Origin: CAVONV01 sp963697355
GTDB taxonomy: Bacteria > Acidobacteriota > Vicinamibacteria > Marinacidobacterales > DATDRI01
NCBI GenBank assembly: GCA_963697355.1
Contig: CAVONV010000021.1
Span: forward strand, 372,001 to 436,000
DNA: 64,000 bases
Direction: 5' to 3'
The position numbers and the translations under genes were made by a program. The notes under the pieces were generated by a model that worked only from the letters and a program-made list of their open reading frames with translations, was not told the origin of the DNA and made no database searches. Shown here piece by piece: positions 1 to 8,732 of the stretch (position 1 is its first letter; every line of letters starts with the position of its first letter).

Positions 1-147
1 CCATCACCGAAGGTTCTTCGGCGCCTGAGACAACGCGGTATCGCGACGGTGCGTACCGACCGCGACGGCGCCATCACCGTTTCTATCGACAAACACGCCA
101 ACATCTCCGTGGAGACATTTCGTGCTTCCCGGGGATCATCATTCTGA
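1..147 (+). CDS. C-terminal end of a ComEC/Rec2-like protein (partial)
   Basis: Only the last 48 codons lie in the window, ending at TGA 145-147. The segment VRTDRDGAI near a short basic tail resembles the end of the metallo-beta-lactamase-like C-terminal domain of ComEC/Rec2, the inner-membrane channel for DNA uptake. No channel or metal-binding segment is visible, so the call rests on this tail alone. The frame overlaps the end of the convergent mazG by 9 bases. Confidence 0.55.
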   Translation, partial: PSPKVLRRLRQRGIATVRTDRDGAITVSIDKHANISVETFRASRGSSF

Positions 148-945
148 GTTCTTGGGTTCTTGAGTACTTGAGTTCTTTACTTTTGCTTCCTGCCATAGCT
201 CCTCCATTTCATCCATGCCAGCCTCCGCAACGGTCTGGTTCCGTTCTGCGAGTCGCTTCTCCATGTGATGAAAACGATCGACGAACTTACGATTGGTGGA
301 TTCGAGTGCCATCTCCGGATCGACATCCAGATGTCGGGCGAGATTCACCAGAACGAACATGAGGTCACCTAGTTCTTCCGCCAAAGATGCAGGATCATTG
401 GAACCTCGGGCTTTCTCGAGCTCGCGGACTTCCTCCGAAAGTTTGTCGAGAACTTCATCTGCCGATTTCCAGTCGAATCCAGCACGGGCCGCTCGAGCCG
501 AAAGCTTCTGCGCCCTTACGAGAGCCGGCAATGCCCGTGGAACATCCTCGAGCAATGACTTCGACGGTTTCTTTTCCGATTCCTTGATTTCTTCCCAGCG
601 GGCCAGAGCCTCTTCGGAGTCGCGGGCCTTCTTTGACCGAAAAACGTGAGGGTGGCGCCGAATGAGCTTCTGTTGGAGGGTGCTCATCACATCCTGGATC
701 GTGAATTGAGCTTGCTCGGTACAGATTTGCGAGACGAAGAGCACTTCCAGCAACAGATCGCCGAGCTCCTCGCGAATGTCCGAAGGGTGAGACTGGTCTA
801 TGGCATCCACGAGCTCATACGCCTCCTCCAGAATGAAAGGGCGCAGAGACTCCAATGTTTGCTCTTTGTCCCAAGGACAGCCATTAGGCGCGCGTAGCCG
901 TGCCATGAGGTCGACCAGTTTCTCGAAATCGGCTCCTATAGTCAT
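139..945 (-). CDS. mazG: Nucleoside triphosphate pyrophosphohydrolase MazG
   Basis: This 268-aa protein has the usual length of two-domain MazG, a cytoplasmic enzyme that hydrolyses (d)NTPs to the monophosphate and pyrophosphate as a housecleaning step. The first MazG domain (about residues 5-115) carries CPWDKEQT, EEAYEL and EELGDLL. The second (about 150-245) carries EEVRELEKA and EELGDLM; the acidic clusters bind magnesium in the family. The gene reads leftward, away from the following operon, and converges with the ComEC-like tail, which it overlaps by 9 bases. Nothing looks broken. Confidence 0.95.
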   Translation of the reverse strand: MTIGADFEKLVDLMARLRAPNGCPWDKEQTLESLRPFILEEAYELVDAIDQSHPSDIREELGDLLLEVLFVSQICTEQAQFTIQDVMSTLQQKLIRRHPHVFRSKKARDSEEALARWEEIKESEKKPSKSLLEDVPRALPALVRAQKLSARAARAGFDWKSADEVLDKLSEEVRELEKARGSNDPASLAEELGDLMFVLVNLARHLDVDPEMALESTNRKFVDRFHHMEKRLAERNQTVAEAGMDEMEELWQEAKVKNSSTQEPKNSE

Positions 946-1289
946 CTTGGCTCCTCGTATATGGTCGAAATGATGGGGCCTTATTGAATCGCAAGGGATA
1001 TGATAAACCCTGGTCCCGAATTCGTTTTCCTCGATTTACCGCAGGCATCGGCCTCGTGCGGGTAGCGCCGATTCCAGCGAATTTGAGTTCGCGGTAAATC
1101 CCTTTGTCCGCATAAGATAGGGGTGTCAGATTGGTTGATCCGATTCTTCGCGTTATGCTATGATCCAGTTTCATCCCTGGACCGCTGTGATGCGCGTCAC
1201 TTGTTTCCCGATCCTCGAGGTGGAAGTCGGGTAAAGTCATGGGAAATAGGCAGCAAACCTGAAGTCACAGAAGAAGATGCAATTGTGCC
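946..1289. other. Divergent intergenic region between mazG and the DUF1844 gene
   Basis: This 344-base stretch lies between divergently transcribed genes and has no convincing ORF. It should hold promoters for both directions. One rightward sigma-70-like candidate is listed separately; no riboswitch or small RNA could be recognised. Confidence 0.6.
1131..1159 (+). promoter_or_regulatory. Candidate sigma-70 promoter of the DUF1844-TPR-ribF operon
   Basis: TTGGTT at 1131-1136 and TATGCT at 1154-1159 are separated by 17 bases. A second -10-like TATGAT overlaps at 1159-1164. The site lies about 130 bases upstream of the first gene of the rightward run. This is a pattern match only. Confidence 0.35.
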
Positions 1290-1751
1290 ATGAGTGAATC
1301 GGAAGACGGAACCAAAGGATTCAAGGTAACCGATCGACGTAAGTTCACTGCCGACGGGGATATTCGCTCCGAGGCGGTGGAAACCAAAGAAGAGCAAACG
1401 ACGACGGAACCGGTGTCCGATGTGCCACAGCCTGACGCGGATCCGGCCGAGTCTGGGGCTCGAGAGGCCGAAAGGCCGCGTCACACGGAGACTCCTCCGG
1501 AGGTCGGTTTCGTGGATTTGGTCCACATGTTGGTTAGCAACGCGTTGATGCAACTTGGCGACCTGCCCGATCCGGTTTCGGGAGAGAACGTGGAGAACCT
1601 GCAGGGTGTTCAGGTCATGATCGGCTTCCTTGAGATGTTGCAGGAGAAGACAAAAGGCAACCTCAGCAAAGAAGAAGTCAAAATCCTCGACAACGTACTC
1701 TATGACCTGCGCATGCGGTTCCTGGCAAAGACCAACCTGATTAAAAGCTGA
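1290..1751 (+). CDS. DUF1844 domain protein
   Basis: The protein has 153 aa. The N-terminal 75 residues are acidic and low in complexity, probably disordered. The C-terminal half (about 75-150) is the helical DUF1844 domain, with segments such as MLVSNALMQLGDLPDP and VQVMIGFLEMLQEKTKGNL. The function of DUF1844 is unknown; it is a short cytoplasmic helical domain. It begins a rightward run and is followed after 5 bases by the TPR membrane protein, which suggests co-transcription. Confidence 0.85.
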   Translation: MSESEDGTKGFKVTDRRKFTADGDIRSEAVETKEEQTTTEPVSDVPQPDADPAESGAREAERPRHTETPPEVGFVDLVHMLVSNALMQLGDLPDPVSGENVENLQGVQVMIGFLEMLQEKTKGNLSKEEVKILDNVLYDLRMRFLAKTNLIKS

Positions 1752-1756
1752 GGCTC

Positions 1757-3706
1757 GTGACCTTCCAGAATCAAGCCTGGTTGAGAACAACCCGTCTACT
1801 ACTGGGTAGTCTCGTCCTGACAGTGGGGGCGAACATCCTTTCTCCGGGCGACTTAACGGCCTATGGTTCCCAGAGTGAGACGGCCGTTGCCGGCGGGCAG
1901 GAGCCCATCAGTCTGGCGTTCCAACCTACTTACACGGCGTCATTCGACCACTATTGGACCCGCTACATCGATGCGGAGAGAAGAGGTGACTCGCAGCAGG
2001 CAGAACGGATCATAGAGGAAATCCGACGTCTAAGAGTCGAGCGAAGTGCTTTCGAGCTTCACGACATCGCCTTGGCCTTCACATTCATAGGCGTTCAGCA
2101 CCTCGAACAGGAAGAGCTCGACGAGGCGGAGAAGAAATTCTTGACTGCCGTGGAGTTGGATCCCAGCTTGCCGACCGTGTATGCGGGATTGGCAAGAGTG
2201 GCTCGCCGAACCGGTGGCTTCGGCTTTCTTAGATCGATGGGGTATGCACTTCAAGGCTTTTTTGCCTCTCTGCGCTCACTGAGGAACGGTGCCTACGCCC
2301 TTGTCGATTTGTTGCTGCTTGGCATCGTGTTGCTGCTCTTGGCTTTCTTAGTCTTCGCGCTTTTGATGTTGTACCGCTATGGAGGTTTGCTGAAACATGA
2401 CATTTCGGAACGCTCCGACAACCTAGGAGAACTGGGTGGGTGGGCTATCCTTGCCGGCATTCTGTTGCTACCCCTCATGCTGACGTTCGGGTTTGGTTGG
2501 CTCTTTCCTTACTGGCTCGCGCTTACATTTGGGTATCAGACGCTGCGAGAGCGCGTCATCTCCGTGCTGGCGCTGCTCTTCATCGTTGGCGTTGCACCGC
2601 TTGTCGAAGTTCACTCTCAGTGGTCGAAGACCGAACGGAACCCGCTTTACCGAGCGTCGCATTCCTCTCTCGACGGGACGTTCGAGCCCACCGATGTACT
2701 GATCATTCGAAGAGCCTTGGATAACTACCCCGAAGATCGTGTTCTTCATTTTCTCGTTGCGACACATTACAAGCTTCTTGGCGAGTACGAGCTTTCTGCC
2801 TCGCTCTATCGAGCCATCTTGCAGAAGTGGCCGGGTGACTTGGCGGCACGAATCAACCTAGGCAACATCTACTTTGCTCAGCGAGATTGGGAAGGGGCCG
2901 TGATCGAGTACGATAGAGCGATCGAAGCCGATCCCAATACCGCTGCCGGCTTCTACAACAAGAGTCTCGCTCATGCTGAGAGCTTCGAGTTCAGCGACCG
3001 GGAGGCAGCGCGTGCGACCGCCGAAATGCTGGACAGACGTGTTGTGACCCAACACGAGCGTAAGGCCGGAGAATTCAGGGCGGCAATCGACCAGCGTCTC
3101 GATTCCGAGGACCTCAGGGCGCTGTTCCACGGCTTGGAAGAAGGAATGCATGCGGCACCCGTGAGGCCGTCTTGGGTGCGCATATGGCTGAGTGGGCTGG
3201 GTACTCCCTTGATCTACGGAGCGCTCATCTTGGGAGGTTTGATCCTCCTGCTTCACTACACTTTCGACCGCGAGAACACCCACCATTGCTGGAAGTGCGG
3301 CATGGCTTTTTGCGGACATTGTCAAATTGGGACCGGTCGTCGAGGGCTTTGCACCCAGTGTTACCATTTGTTCGTCGTAAAGAACGGTGTTTCGGCGGCG
3401 GCTCGGGAGGAGAAGCTGGCGCAAGTGGAAGTTGCTATACAAAAGCAAGGGGTCATTTTTAGGGTTCTTTCGATTGTCGCTCCCGGGGCAGGTCACATTG
3501 CCGAAGGTGTCACGGTGTTGGGTTTCGCGCTGCTCCTTGTGTGGGCGGGTGGAGTATCGGTCTTGTTGACAGGTGGTCGATTCTATGGATTGCCCGACGA
3601 GGCGATGGGCATGAGTAGTTCAGTGTCAACATACTTGGCCGTTGTGCTGATGTTAGTGGTGCTGGTGGTGGCCAACATGGTGGCTCAACCCCGTTCGCGT
3701 GGGTGA
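1757..3706 (+). CDS. TPR-repeat membrane protein with a B-box-like zinc finger
   Basis: The protein has 649 aa and starts at GTG 1757. An N-terminal hydrophobic segment (about 8-30) is followed by TPR-like helices (60-150), a cluster of membrane segments (about 180-290), a second TPR block (about 330-420) and another membrane segment (about 480-505). Next comes a Cys/His-rich zinc-binding segment, with HHCWKCGMAFCGHC and then CTQC, and finally two C-terminal membrane helices. No enzymatic motif was seen. The domain order suggests a scaffold that joins protein-protein contacts to the membrane. It overlaps the following DUF4388 gene by 8 bases, so the two are probably translationally coupled. 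Confidence 0.75.
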   Translation: MTFQNQAWLRTTRLLLGSLVLTVGANILSPGDLTAYGSQSETAVAGGQEPISLAFQPTYTASFDHYWTRYIDAERRGDSQQAERIIEEIRRLRVERSAFELHDIALAFTFIGVQHLEQEELDEAEKKFLTAVELDPSLPTVYAGLARVARRTGGFGFLRSMGYALQGFFASLRSLRNGAYALVDLLLLGIVLLLLAFLVFALLMLYRYGGLLKHDISERSDNLGELGGWAILAGILLLPLMLTFGFGWLFPYWLALTFGYQTLRERVISVLALLFIVGVAPLVEVHSQWSKTERNPLYRASHSSLDGTFEPTDVLIIRRALDNYPEDRVLHFLVATHYKLLGEYELSASLYRAILQKWPGDLAARINLGNIYFAQRDWEGAVIEYDRAIEADPNTAAGFYNKSLAHAESFEFSDREAARATAEMLDRRVVTQHERKAGEFRAAIDQRLDSEDLRALFHGLEEGMHAAPVRPSWVRIWLSGLGTPLIYGALILGGLILLLHYTFDRENTHHCWKCGMAFCGHCQIGTGRRGLCTQCYHLFVVKNGVSAAAREEKLAQVEVAIQKQGVIFRVLSIVAPGAGHIAEGVTVLGFALLLVWAGGVSVLLTGGRFYGLPDEAMGMSSSVSTYLAVVLMLVVLVVANMVAQPRSRG

Positions 3707-4997
3707 GGATGTCGTGGCTTTAAGAGGAACGCTCAAAGACTTCGCACTGCCGGACATTTTTCAACTCATCGGCATGCAGCGCAAGACCGGACTTCTCACG
3801 CTGAAGAACGAGCGAGAGACCGTGACCGTCGTTTTCGAAGGCGGTATGGTGGTTCTTGCCGATTCATCCGTGCGGCGACTGGACGATCTTCTGGGTACGG
3901 TCTTGGTTCGTCAAGGGCAGCTGAAAAAGAACGATCTCGAAGAAGCCCTGGCCAAACAGAAGGTCTCGATGCAGAGGTTGGGCTACATACTAACCAGTCA
4001 GGGCTACATCGATGCCGACGCATTGAAGCAAGCTCTTTCGGAGCAAGTGCAGCAAATCGTTTTCAGAGTCTTCCGTTGGAAAGACGGCCAATATGATTTC
4101 GACCCCACCGCTAAGGTCGACTACGACCAGCGGCATGTGTCGCCCGTCAGCACTGATCACATCCTCATGGAAGGTATCCGTAGAGTCGACGAGTGGCCAA
4201 TCATCGAAAAAAGGATCCCTTCGCTGAGGATGGTCTTCAAGGCCTTGGTTCCTCAGAACCAGATACAAGTGACATCCGAGGGCAGCCGGGAGGGTGGCGG
4301 CTTGGAGTCCGCGTTCGAGGAGCTGGACACCGAGCTGTCTTCGGGGGAGAAGCCGCCCACTGATGCTGTGGTTCTGAGTGAGGCTGAGGCAAAGATCTAC
4401 AAGCTTCTCGACGGCAAATGCTCTATTGCTACGCTCGTCGACGAGACGGGCATCTCCGATTTCGATGTCAGTCGAACGATTTTCGATCTCATTGAGCGCA
4501 ACCTGGTTGAGCCGGTTGGGCACCAGAAAGACGAAGTGGTCGCCGAATCGACCCGTCGGATGCCTGCTCGGTCTCCGGTGCTTGGAGTCGTCATTTTGCT
4601 CGCGGTCGTGGTTGCGTCATTGGTTGGACTCTCCCTGTTTTTCACTCAACCGTTTCGAGTGCCGAGCCTAGCCGGAGTTCTCCCGACGGTAATCGAAGAC
4701 TCCAGCCGGACAACCACATTGGTTCGTATGGAGCGTGTTGATTCGGCGGTCCGTACTTACTTCCTTTGCTTTGGAGATTACCCGAACTCTCTCGAAGATC
4801 TGCTGAACACCGTTCCCGCGCTGGTATCGACCGGCGATCTGCTCGATGCCAGTAACAACCCTTTCGTCTATGATCGGACCCCAACCCGGGTTGCGCTCGC
4901 AGCAATGAGCGAGTCAGGAGAGCCATACCTCGTCCTTGTTCACGAGGTTGGTCCTGGCGACACCAATTCGGGAGGGGTGGTCCCGCGCCGTCCTTGA
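3699..4997 (+). CDS. DUF4388 (PATAN-like) protein with C-terminal membrane anchor
   Basis: The protein has 432 aa and starts at GTG 3699 inside the end of the TPR gene. Residues 1-60 (LRGTLKDFALPDIFQLIG, GLLTL, FEGGMVVLADS) match DUF4388/PATAN, a domain common in delta-proteobacterial and acidobacterial signalling proteins. Residues 65-150 resemble the related GspE-N-like module (VRQGQLKKNDLEEAL). A winged-helix-like region near 225-275 precedes a membrane helix at about 290-315 and a 100-residue outer tail. The role is unknown; a regulatory or scaffold function with the upstream TPR protein is an inference. Confidence 0.75.
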   Translation: MGEDVVALRGTLKDFALPDIFQLIGMQRKTGLLTLKNERETVTVVFEGGMVVLADSSVRRLDDLLGTVLVRQGQLKKNDLEEALAKQKVSMQRLGYILTSQGYIDADALKQALSEQVQQIVFRVFRWKDGQYDFDPTAKVDYDQRHVSPVSTDHILMEGIRRVDEWPIIEKRIPSLRMVFKALVPQNQIQVTSEGSREGGGLESAFEELDTELSSGEKPPTDAVVLSEAEAKIYKLLDGKCSIATLVDETGISDFDVSRTIFDLIERNLVEPVGHQKDEVVAESTRRMPARSPVLGVVILLAVVVASLVGLSLFFTQPFRVPSLAGVLPTVIEDSSRTTTLVRMERVDSAVRTYFLCFGDYPNSLEDLLNTVPALVSTGDLLDASNNPFVYDRTPTRVALAAMSESGEPYLVLVHEVGPGDTNSGGVVPRRP

Positions 4998-5013
4998 GCT
5001 CTAAAAAGTCTTC

Positions 5014-5958
5014 ATGAAAGTCAGCACTTATCCTGAACTAACTCTCCCGCCTCGGTCACGCCCCGTGGTCACGTTCGGCAACTTCGACGGTGTTCATCTT
5101 GGGCACCAATCCATCATGGAGGAACTCGGGGCCAGATCGCAGGCTCTCGATGCCCCTTCGATCGTGGTCACGTTCGAGCCTCATCCGATCAGCGTGCTTC
5201 GTCCAGAATCGGCACCGCAACGCATACAAACGCCTGAGCAAAAGCAGGAGACGCTTGCCCGGATCGGAATCGAGGAATTGATCGTAGTGCCTTTTACCCC
5301 AAAGTTCTCGAGGCTCGAGCCTCAGGAGTTCGTCCGTTCGGTGATTGTCGACAAGCTTCGAGCGGCCGAGCTAGTGCTTGGACACAATTTCCGATTCGGT
5401 CACGGTCGCGCGGGAGATTTGGATACTCTTCGCTCCTATGGGCAGAAGTACGGATTCGTGGTTCATGAGGTTTCGCCTGCAACCGCCGGCGAAGAGATGA
5501 TAAGCAGCTCTCGGATCAGGAGGGTGTTGGGCGATGGGGAGGTTGAGCGGGCTGCCTCCATGCTCGGAAGATCCTATTTCGTCGACGGCTGCGTGATCAA
5601 AGGTGACGGTCGGGGTCGTCTCCTTGGGTTTCACACTGCCAATTTGGAATTGACGGGCTCGCTGCTGGTGAATGATGGGGTATACGTGACGAGCGTCCGA
5701 GTGGGGGACGATGTTCATCAAGGGATGTCCCATGTGGGGCGACGCCCAACTTTTGGCCTCGATAGCCACACCGTCGAGACCCATTTGTTCGGTTTTTCCG
5801 AAGAGATATACGGTGAATGGCTCCGGCTGTACTTCCATGAGCGTATTCGCGGCACCGTCAGGTTCGGTGGCCCCGAGGAGCTCAAACAGCAACTCGACTC
5901 AGATCGTGAGAGAGCGCTCGAGTTCTTTCGTGACCGCGGGAGGAACCTTGTGCTATAA
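5014..5958 (+). CDS. ribF: Bifunctional riboflavin kinase / FAD synthetase
   Basis: The protein has 314 aa, standard for RibF, which phosphorylates riboflavin to FMN and adenylates it to FAD. The N-terminal nucleotidyltransferase carries TFGNFDGVHLGHQ (about residues 20-32) and later SSSRIRR. The C-terminal riboflavin kinase domain (about 185-310) carries GRGRLLGFHTANL and HVGRRPTFG. It sits 16 bases after the DUF4388 gene in the same direction. No FMN riboswitch was seen upstream. Confidence 0.96.
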   Translation: MKVSTYPELTLPPRSRPVVTFGNFDGVHLGHQSIMEELGARSQALDAPSIVVTFEPHPISVLRPESAPQRIQTPEQKQETLARIGIEELIVVPFTPKFSRLEPQEFVRSVIVDKLRAAELVLGHNFRFGHGRAGDLDTLRSYGQKYGFVVHEVSPATAGEEMISSSRIRRVLGDGEVERAASMLGRSYFVDGCVIKGDGRGRLLGFHTANLELTGSLLVNDGVYVTSVRVGDDVHQGMSHVGRRPTFGLDSHTVETHLFGFSEEIYGEWLRLYFHERIRGTVRFGGPEELKQQLDSDRERALEFFRDRGRNLVL

Positions 5959-6002
5959 ACTCCGTATGCTTCTGTGGTGAACTCAGTATTGGAGGCCAAA
6001 TA

Positions 6003-6359
6003 TTGCCTGATCTAACGATGGAGAGCCGGCAGGAGGGCGACGTCGTCGTCGTATACCCACGCGGATTCATCAACGCCCATACAGTACGTCAGTTCGAGCA
6101 AGAGCTCAACGCCGCTTTGGAATCCGGGCAGGTGAAAATCGTCATCAATGGATCCGGCCTCGCCTATGTTGCCAGCGCCGGCCTTGGAGTCATCATGGGC
6201 CTCATCGAGGAGGTGCGTTCTCGGGAAGGCGATATTCGACTCACCGATCTCAATGAGACCGTCATGAACATCTTCGAAGTCTTGGGTTTCAATCACCTGT
6301 GCCAGGTATTCGACTCGGAGCAGGAGGCTGTTCAGAGCTTTCAATCAGAGTCGAAGTGA
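6003..6359 (+). CDS. STAS-domain anti-sigma factor antagonist (RsbV/SpoIIAA-like)
   Basis: This 118-aa single STAS domain is the type that binds an HATPase anti-sigma factor when unphosphorylated. The segment VASAGLGVIMGLIEE contains the serine expected to be phosphorylated. I chose the TTG at 6003 because GGAGG lies at 5991-5995 with ideal spacing; an ATG at 6018 would place that site too far away. It is followed by the kinase and phosphatase partners, giving a complete partner-switching set. Confidence 0.9.
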   Translation: MPDLTMESRQEGDVVVVYPRGFINAHTVRQFEQELNAALESGQVKIVINGSGLAYVASAGLGVIMGLIEEVRSREGDIRLTDLNETVMNIFEVLGFNHLCQVFDSEQEAVQSFQSESK

Positions 6360-6378
6360 AGGAATCATTTGGCTGCAC

Positions 6379-6855
6379 ATGAGCAAAAAGCCTACTGAAA
6401 GCGTTGAGTCATTGACAACGCGTCCTCTATTGGAACTTCGCTTTCCGAGCGATAGACGATACCTGCATATGGTGCATCAGCTGACGAGCCAACTCGCCCA
6501 GTCAACGGGGTTCGAGGAGTCGGAGGCTGAGAAAATCGCAATGGCTGTTGATGAAGCAACGACGAACGTTATTCAGCATGCCTACCACGGTGCCAAGGAC
6601 CGCGAAGTAGAGATCCACTACGATCCGGAAGGAGAGAGCCTGGATATCGTCATCCTCCATGATGGTGAGGGTCTCGAGGACGTGCCCCTTCCTGAGTTCA
6701 ATTTGGGCAAGCTCGTTGCGGAGCGCCAAAAAGGCGGACTTGGACTCACCATCATGAGGCAAATGATGGATGACTTGCGCTTCGGCAAAGCGGACTCTGG
6801 CAAAAGCATGTGTGTCATGGTCCGCTACAAGCAGCGGAAGTCGGGTGGCGATTAG
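6379..6855 (+). CDS. RsbW-like anti-sigma / serine kinase (HATPase_c_2)
   Basis: The protein has 158 aa. The GHKL ATPase signature is complete: DEATTNVIQHAYH (N box), ILHDGEGLED (G1-like) and KGGLGLTIMRQ (G2-like). Such proteins either phosphorylate a STAS antagonist or bind a sigma factor. It lies 19 bases after the STAS gene and before the PP2C gene. No cognate sigma factor is adjacent, so the final target is unknown; the target need not be a sigma factor. Confidence 0.9.
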   Translation: MSKKPTESVESLTTRPLLELRFPSDRRYLHMVHQLTSQLAQSTGFEESEAEKIAMAVDEATTNVIQHAYHGAKDREVEIHYDPEGESLDIVILHDGEGLEDVPLPEFNLGKLVAERQKGGLGLTIMRQMMDDLRFGKADSGKSMCVMVRYKQRKSGGD

Positions 6856-6902
6856 GAAAGCCTGAACCTCCTTCGACGACGAGCCTCGACGTTTCGAAAG
6901 CA

Positions 6903-8732
6903 ATGTCCGAATCAAACAGCCCTTTGTCCTATCGCTATCAGAAGGCGTTAGCACCTCTTGCACAGAAGGCGGACGCGTCCGAGCGGGGGCCGCTGAGCAA
7001 GAGACTCTCCGAGCTTCTCACGCTTCTCGATTTCAATACGACGCTGAACCAATCCCTGGCACTGGAAGAGATCCTAGACATCGTACTCTTTGTCGCTATG
7101 GGTGAGACCCGTGCCGGCTGGGCAAGCGTGTTGCTGCGCAGAAGCGATGGCACCTTCAAGCCGGCGGCGCGGCGAGGGAGATCGGACCCGGAGTGGATGG
7201 ACGGCACTTTCTCATCCGAGGGTGTTGAGCCCATGGATGGGTCCGTCGGCCATCGTGATCCGGACTTAGCAGGGCCGATCCGTGATCTGATGGAAACCAC
7301 CGAAGCTCACTTGGCCGTGCCTCTCCAAAAAGGGGGCAATTTCATAGGACTTTTGCTTCTGGGCCCGCCCGCATTCGCCGGCGTGGATGAGGCAACAGAA
7401 TGCGGCCCCTCCTATACAGAAGGCGAGCGGGCTTTTGCCGATGCACTGGCCATCTCGGCATCGGCTTGCATCGACAACGGCCGTATCTATGAAGAGCTTC
7501 GAGAGCTCAACAGAAGCCTCTCTCTGAAGGTGTACCAGCTCAACTCGCTCTTCGACGTGACAAGAGAGCTCCATCGGGCGATGGACGCGGGAGCGGTGAG
7601 GGAGGTTATCATCGCGAGCGCGATGGGTCAGCTTCTCGCGACGCGGTGCATACTGGTCCAGCCGGATGGGCACGTCAAAGCGCGTGGGGTCAAGCTGACA
7701 CCCGATGAGCTTCAGCTCGTGCGTTCTCGGACGCGAGATCTTCAATCGATGATAGAGGATGTGCCTGTCGCCGAGTTCGAGGATGACGAGATCCGGGGAA
7801 TGCTCCAAGCGAAAGAGTTGGAGACAATGGTGCCGCTTCGCAGTGGGACCACCTCGCACGGGATTCTCGTCATGGGCCGGAAGGCGAATCGGCAGCCTCT
7901 GAGCGAAGAGGACATCGACTTCCTACGGTCCCTTTGTGCACAAGGCGGAGCGACACTCGACAACTTACGACTGACGCGCGAGTGGATCGAGAAGCAGAAA
8001 ATGCAGAAGGAGCTGACCGTTGCCCGTGAGATCCAAAGGGCACTCTTGCCCGATCAAGAGCCTTCCCTCTCCGGTTGGGATATAGCCGGCATCAATATTC
8101 CTTGCCTCACCGTGGGAGGCGACTACTATGACTATCTATCGGGACCACAAGACCAGCTTGGACTATGCATTGCTGATGTCTCTGGAAAAGGTACGGGCCC
8201 GGCTCTTATCATGGCCAACGTTCAAGCCTCCTTGCGGGCTCTGTCGCTCCTGAGGGATATGCCTCTTGACGCGATGTTGACGCGTTTGAACCAACAGATA
8301 TTCGGAAGGACGGAGGCCAACAAATACGTGACCATGTTCTATGGCTGGCTCGATCATGAAAAGGCTGAGCTTACTTATGTGAACGCCGGGCATTGTTATC
8401 CGCTCATGTTCCGTCGTGGTGGTGAGGTCGAGCAACTCGTCATTGGTGGGCCCGTTATCGGACTCCTCCCTGAGGTGCCTTTGGAGGTTGGAACCACTAC
8501 CTTCGAGCCCGGTGACATGTTCGTGGCCTATACTGATGGGCTGTCTGAGACTCAAAGTCCCGAAGGCGAGGAGTTCGAGGAGGCGCGGATCATTGAAACG
8601 ACGATGGAGGTTGTTGACCAACCCGCTCGGGAGATTGCGGCAAAGCTCGTTTCCTCCGCTCGTATCTTTGCTGCGGGAGCCGGCCTCGGTGATGATTTGA
8701 CTCTGATGGTAGTGAAACGGTTGGAAAAATGA
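6903..8732 (+). CDS. GAF-domain PP2C-type phosphatase (RsbU/SpoIIE-like)
   Basis: From ATG 6903 the protein has 609 aa. An open frame extends up to GTG-type starts inside the HATPase gene, but ATG 6903 avoids a long overlap. Two GAF-like sensor regions (about 40-220 and 230-370) are joined by coiled-coil helices. The SpoIIE/PP2C catalytic domain (about 400-605) carries GGDYYDY, IADVSGKGTGPAL, NAGHCYP and GDDLTLMVV with the metal-binding aspartates. It should dephosphorylate the STAS antagonist in response to a GAF ligand. Its stop overlaps the cysS start in ATGA. Confidence 0.9.
   Translation: MSESNSPLSYRYQKALAPLAQKADASERGPLSKRLSELLTLLDFNTTLNQSLALEEILDIVLFVAMGETRAGWASVLLRRSDGTFKPAARRGRSDPEWMDGTFSSEGVEPMDGSVGHRDPDLAGPIRDLMETTEAHLAVPLQKGGNFIGLLLLGPPAFAGVDEATECGPSYTEGERAFADALAISASACIDNGRIYEELRELNRSLSLKVYQLNSLFDVTRELHRAMDAGAVREVIIASAMGQLLATRCILVQPDGHVKARGVKLTPDELQLVRSRTRDLQSMIEDVPVAEFEDDEIRGMLQAKELETMVPLRSGTTSHGILVMGRKANRQPLSEEDIDFLRSLCAQGGATLDNLRLTREWIEKQKMQKELTVAREIQRALLPDQEPSLSGWDIAGINIPCLTVGGDYYDYLSGPQDQLGLCIADVSGKGTGPALIMANVQASLRALSLLRDMPLDAMLTRLNQQIFGRTEANKYVTMFYGWLDHEKAELTYVNAGHCYPLMFRRGGEVEQLVIGGPVIGLLPEVPLEVGTTTFEPGDMFVAYTDGLSETQSPEGEEFEEARIIETTMEVVDQPAREIAAKLVSSARIFAAGAGLGDDLTLMVVKRLEK

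Noticed and set aside
1197..1790. 197-codon minus-strand frame
   Set aside because: It is the shadow of the DUF1844 gene on the other strand.
5958..6002. FMN or other riboswitch near ribF and the STAS gene
   Set aside because: No conserved riboswitch core could be found upstream of ribF or here; the gap is too short.
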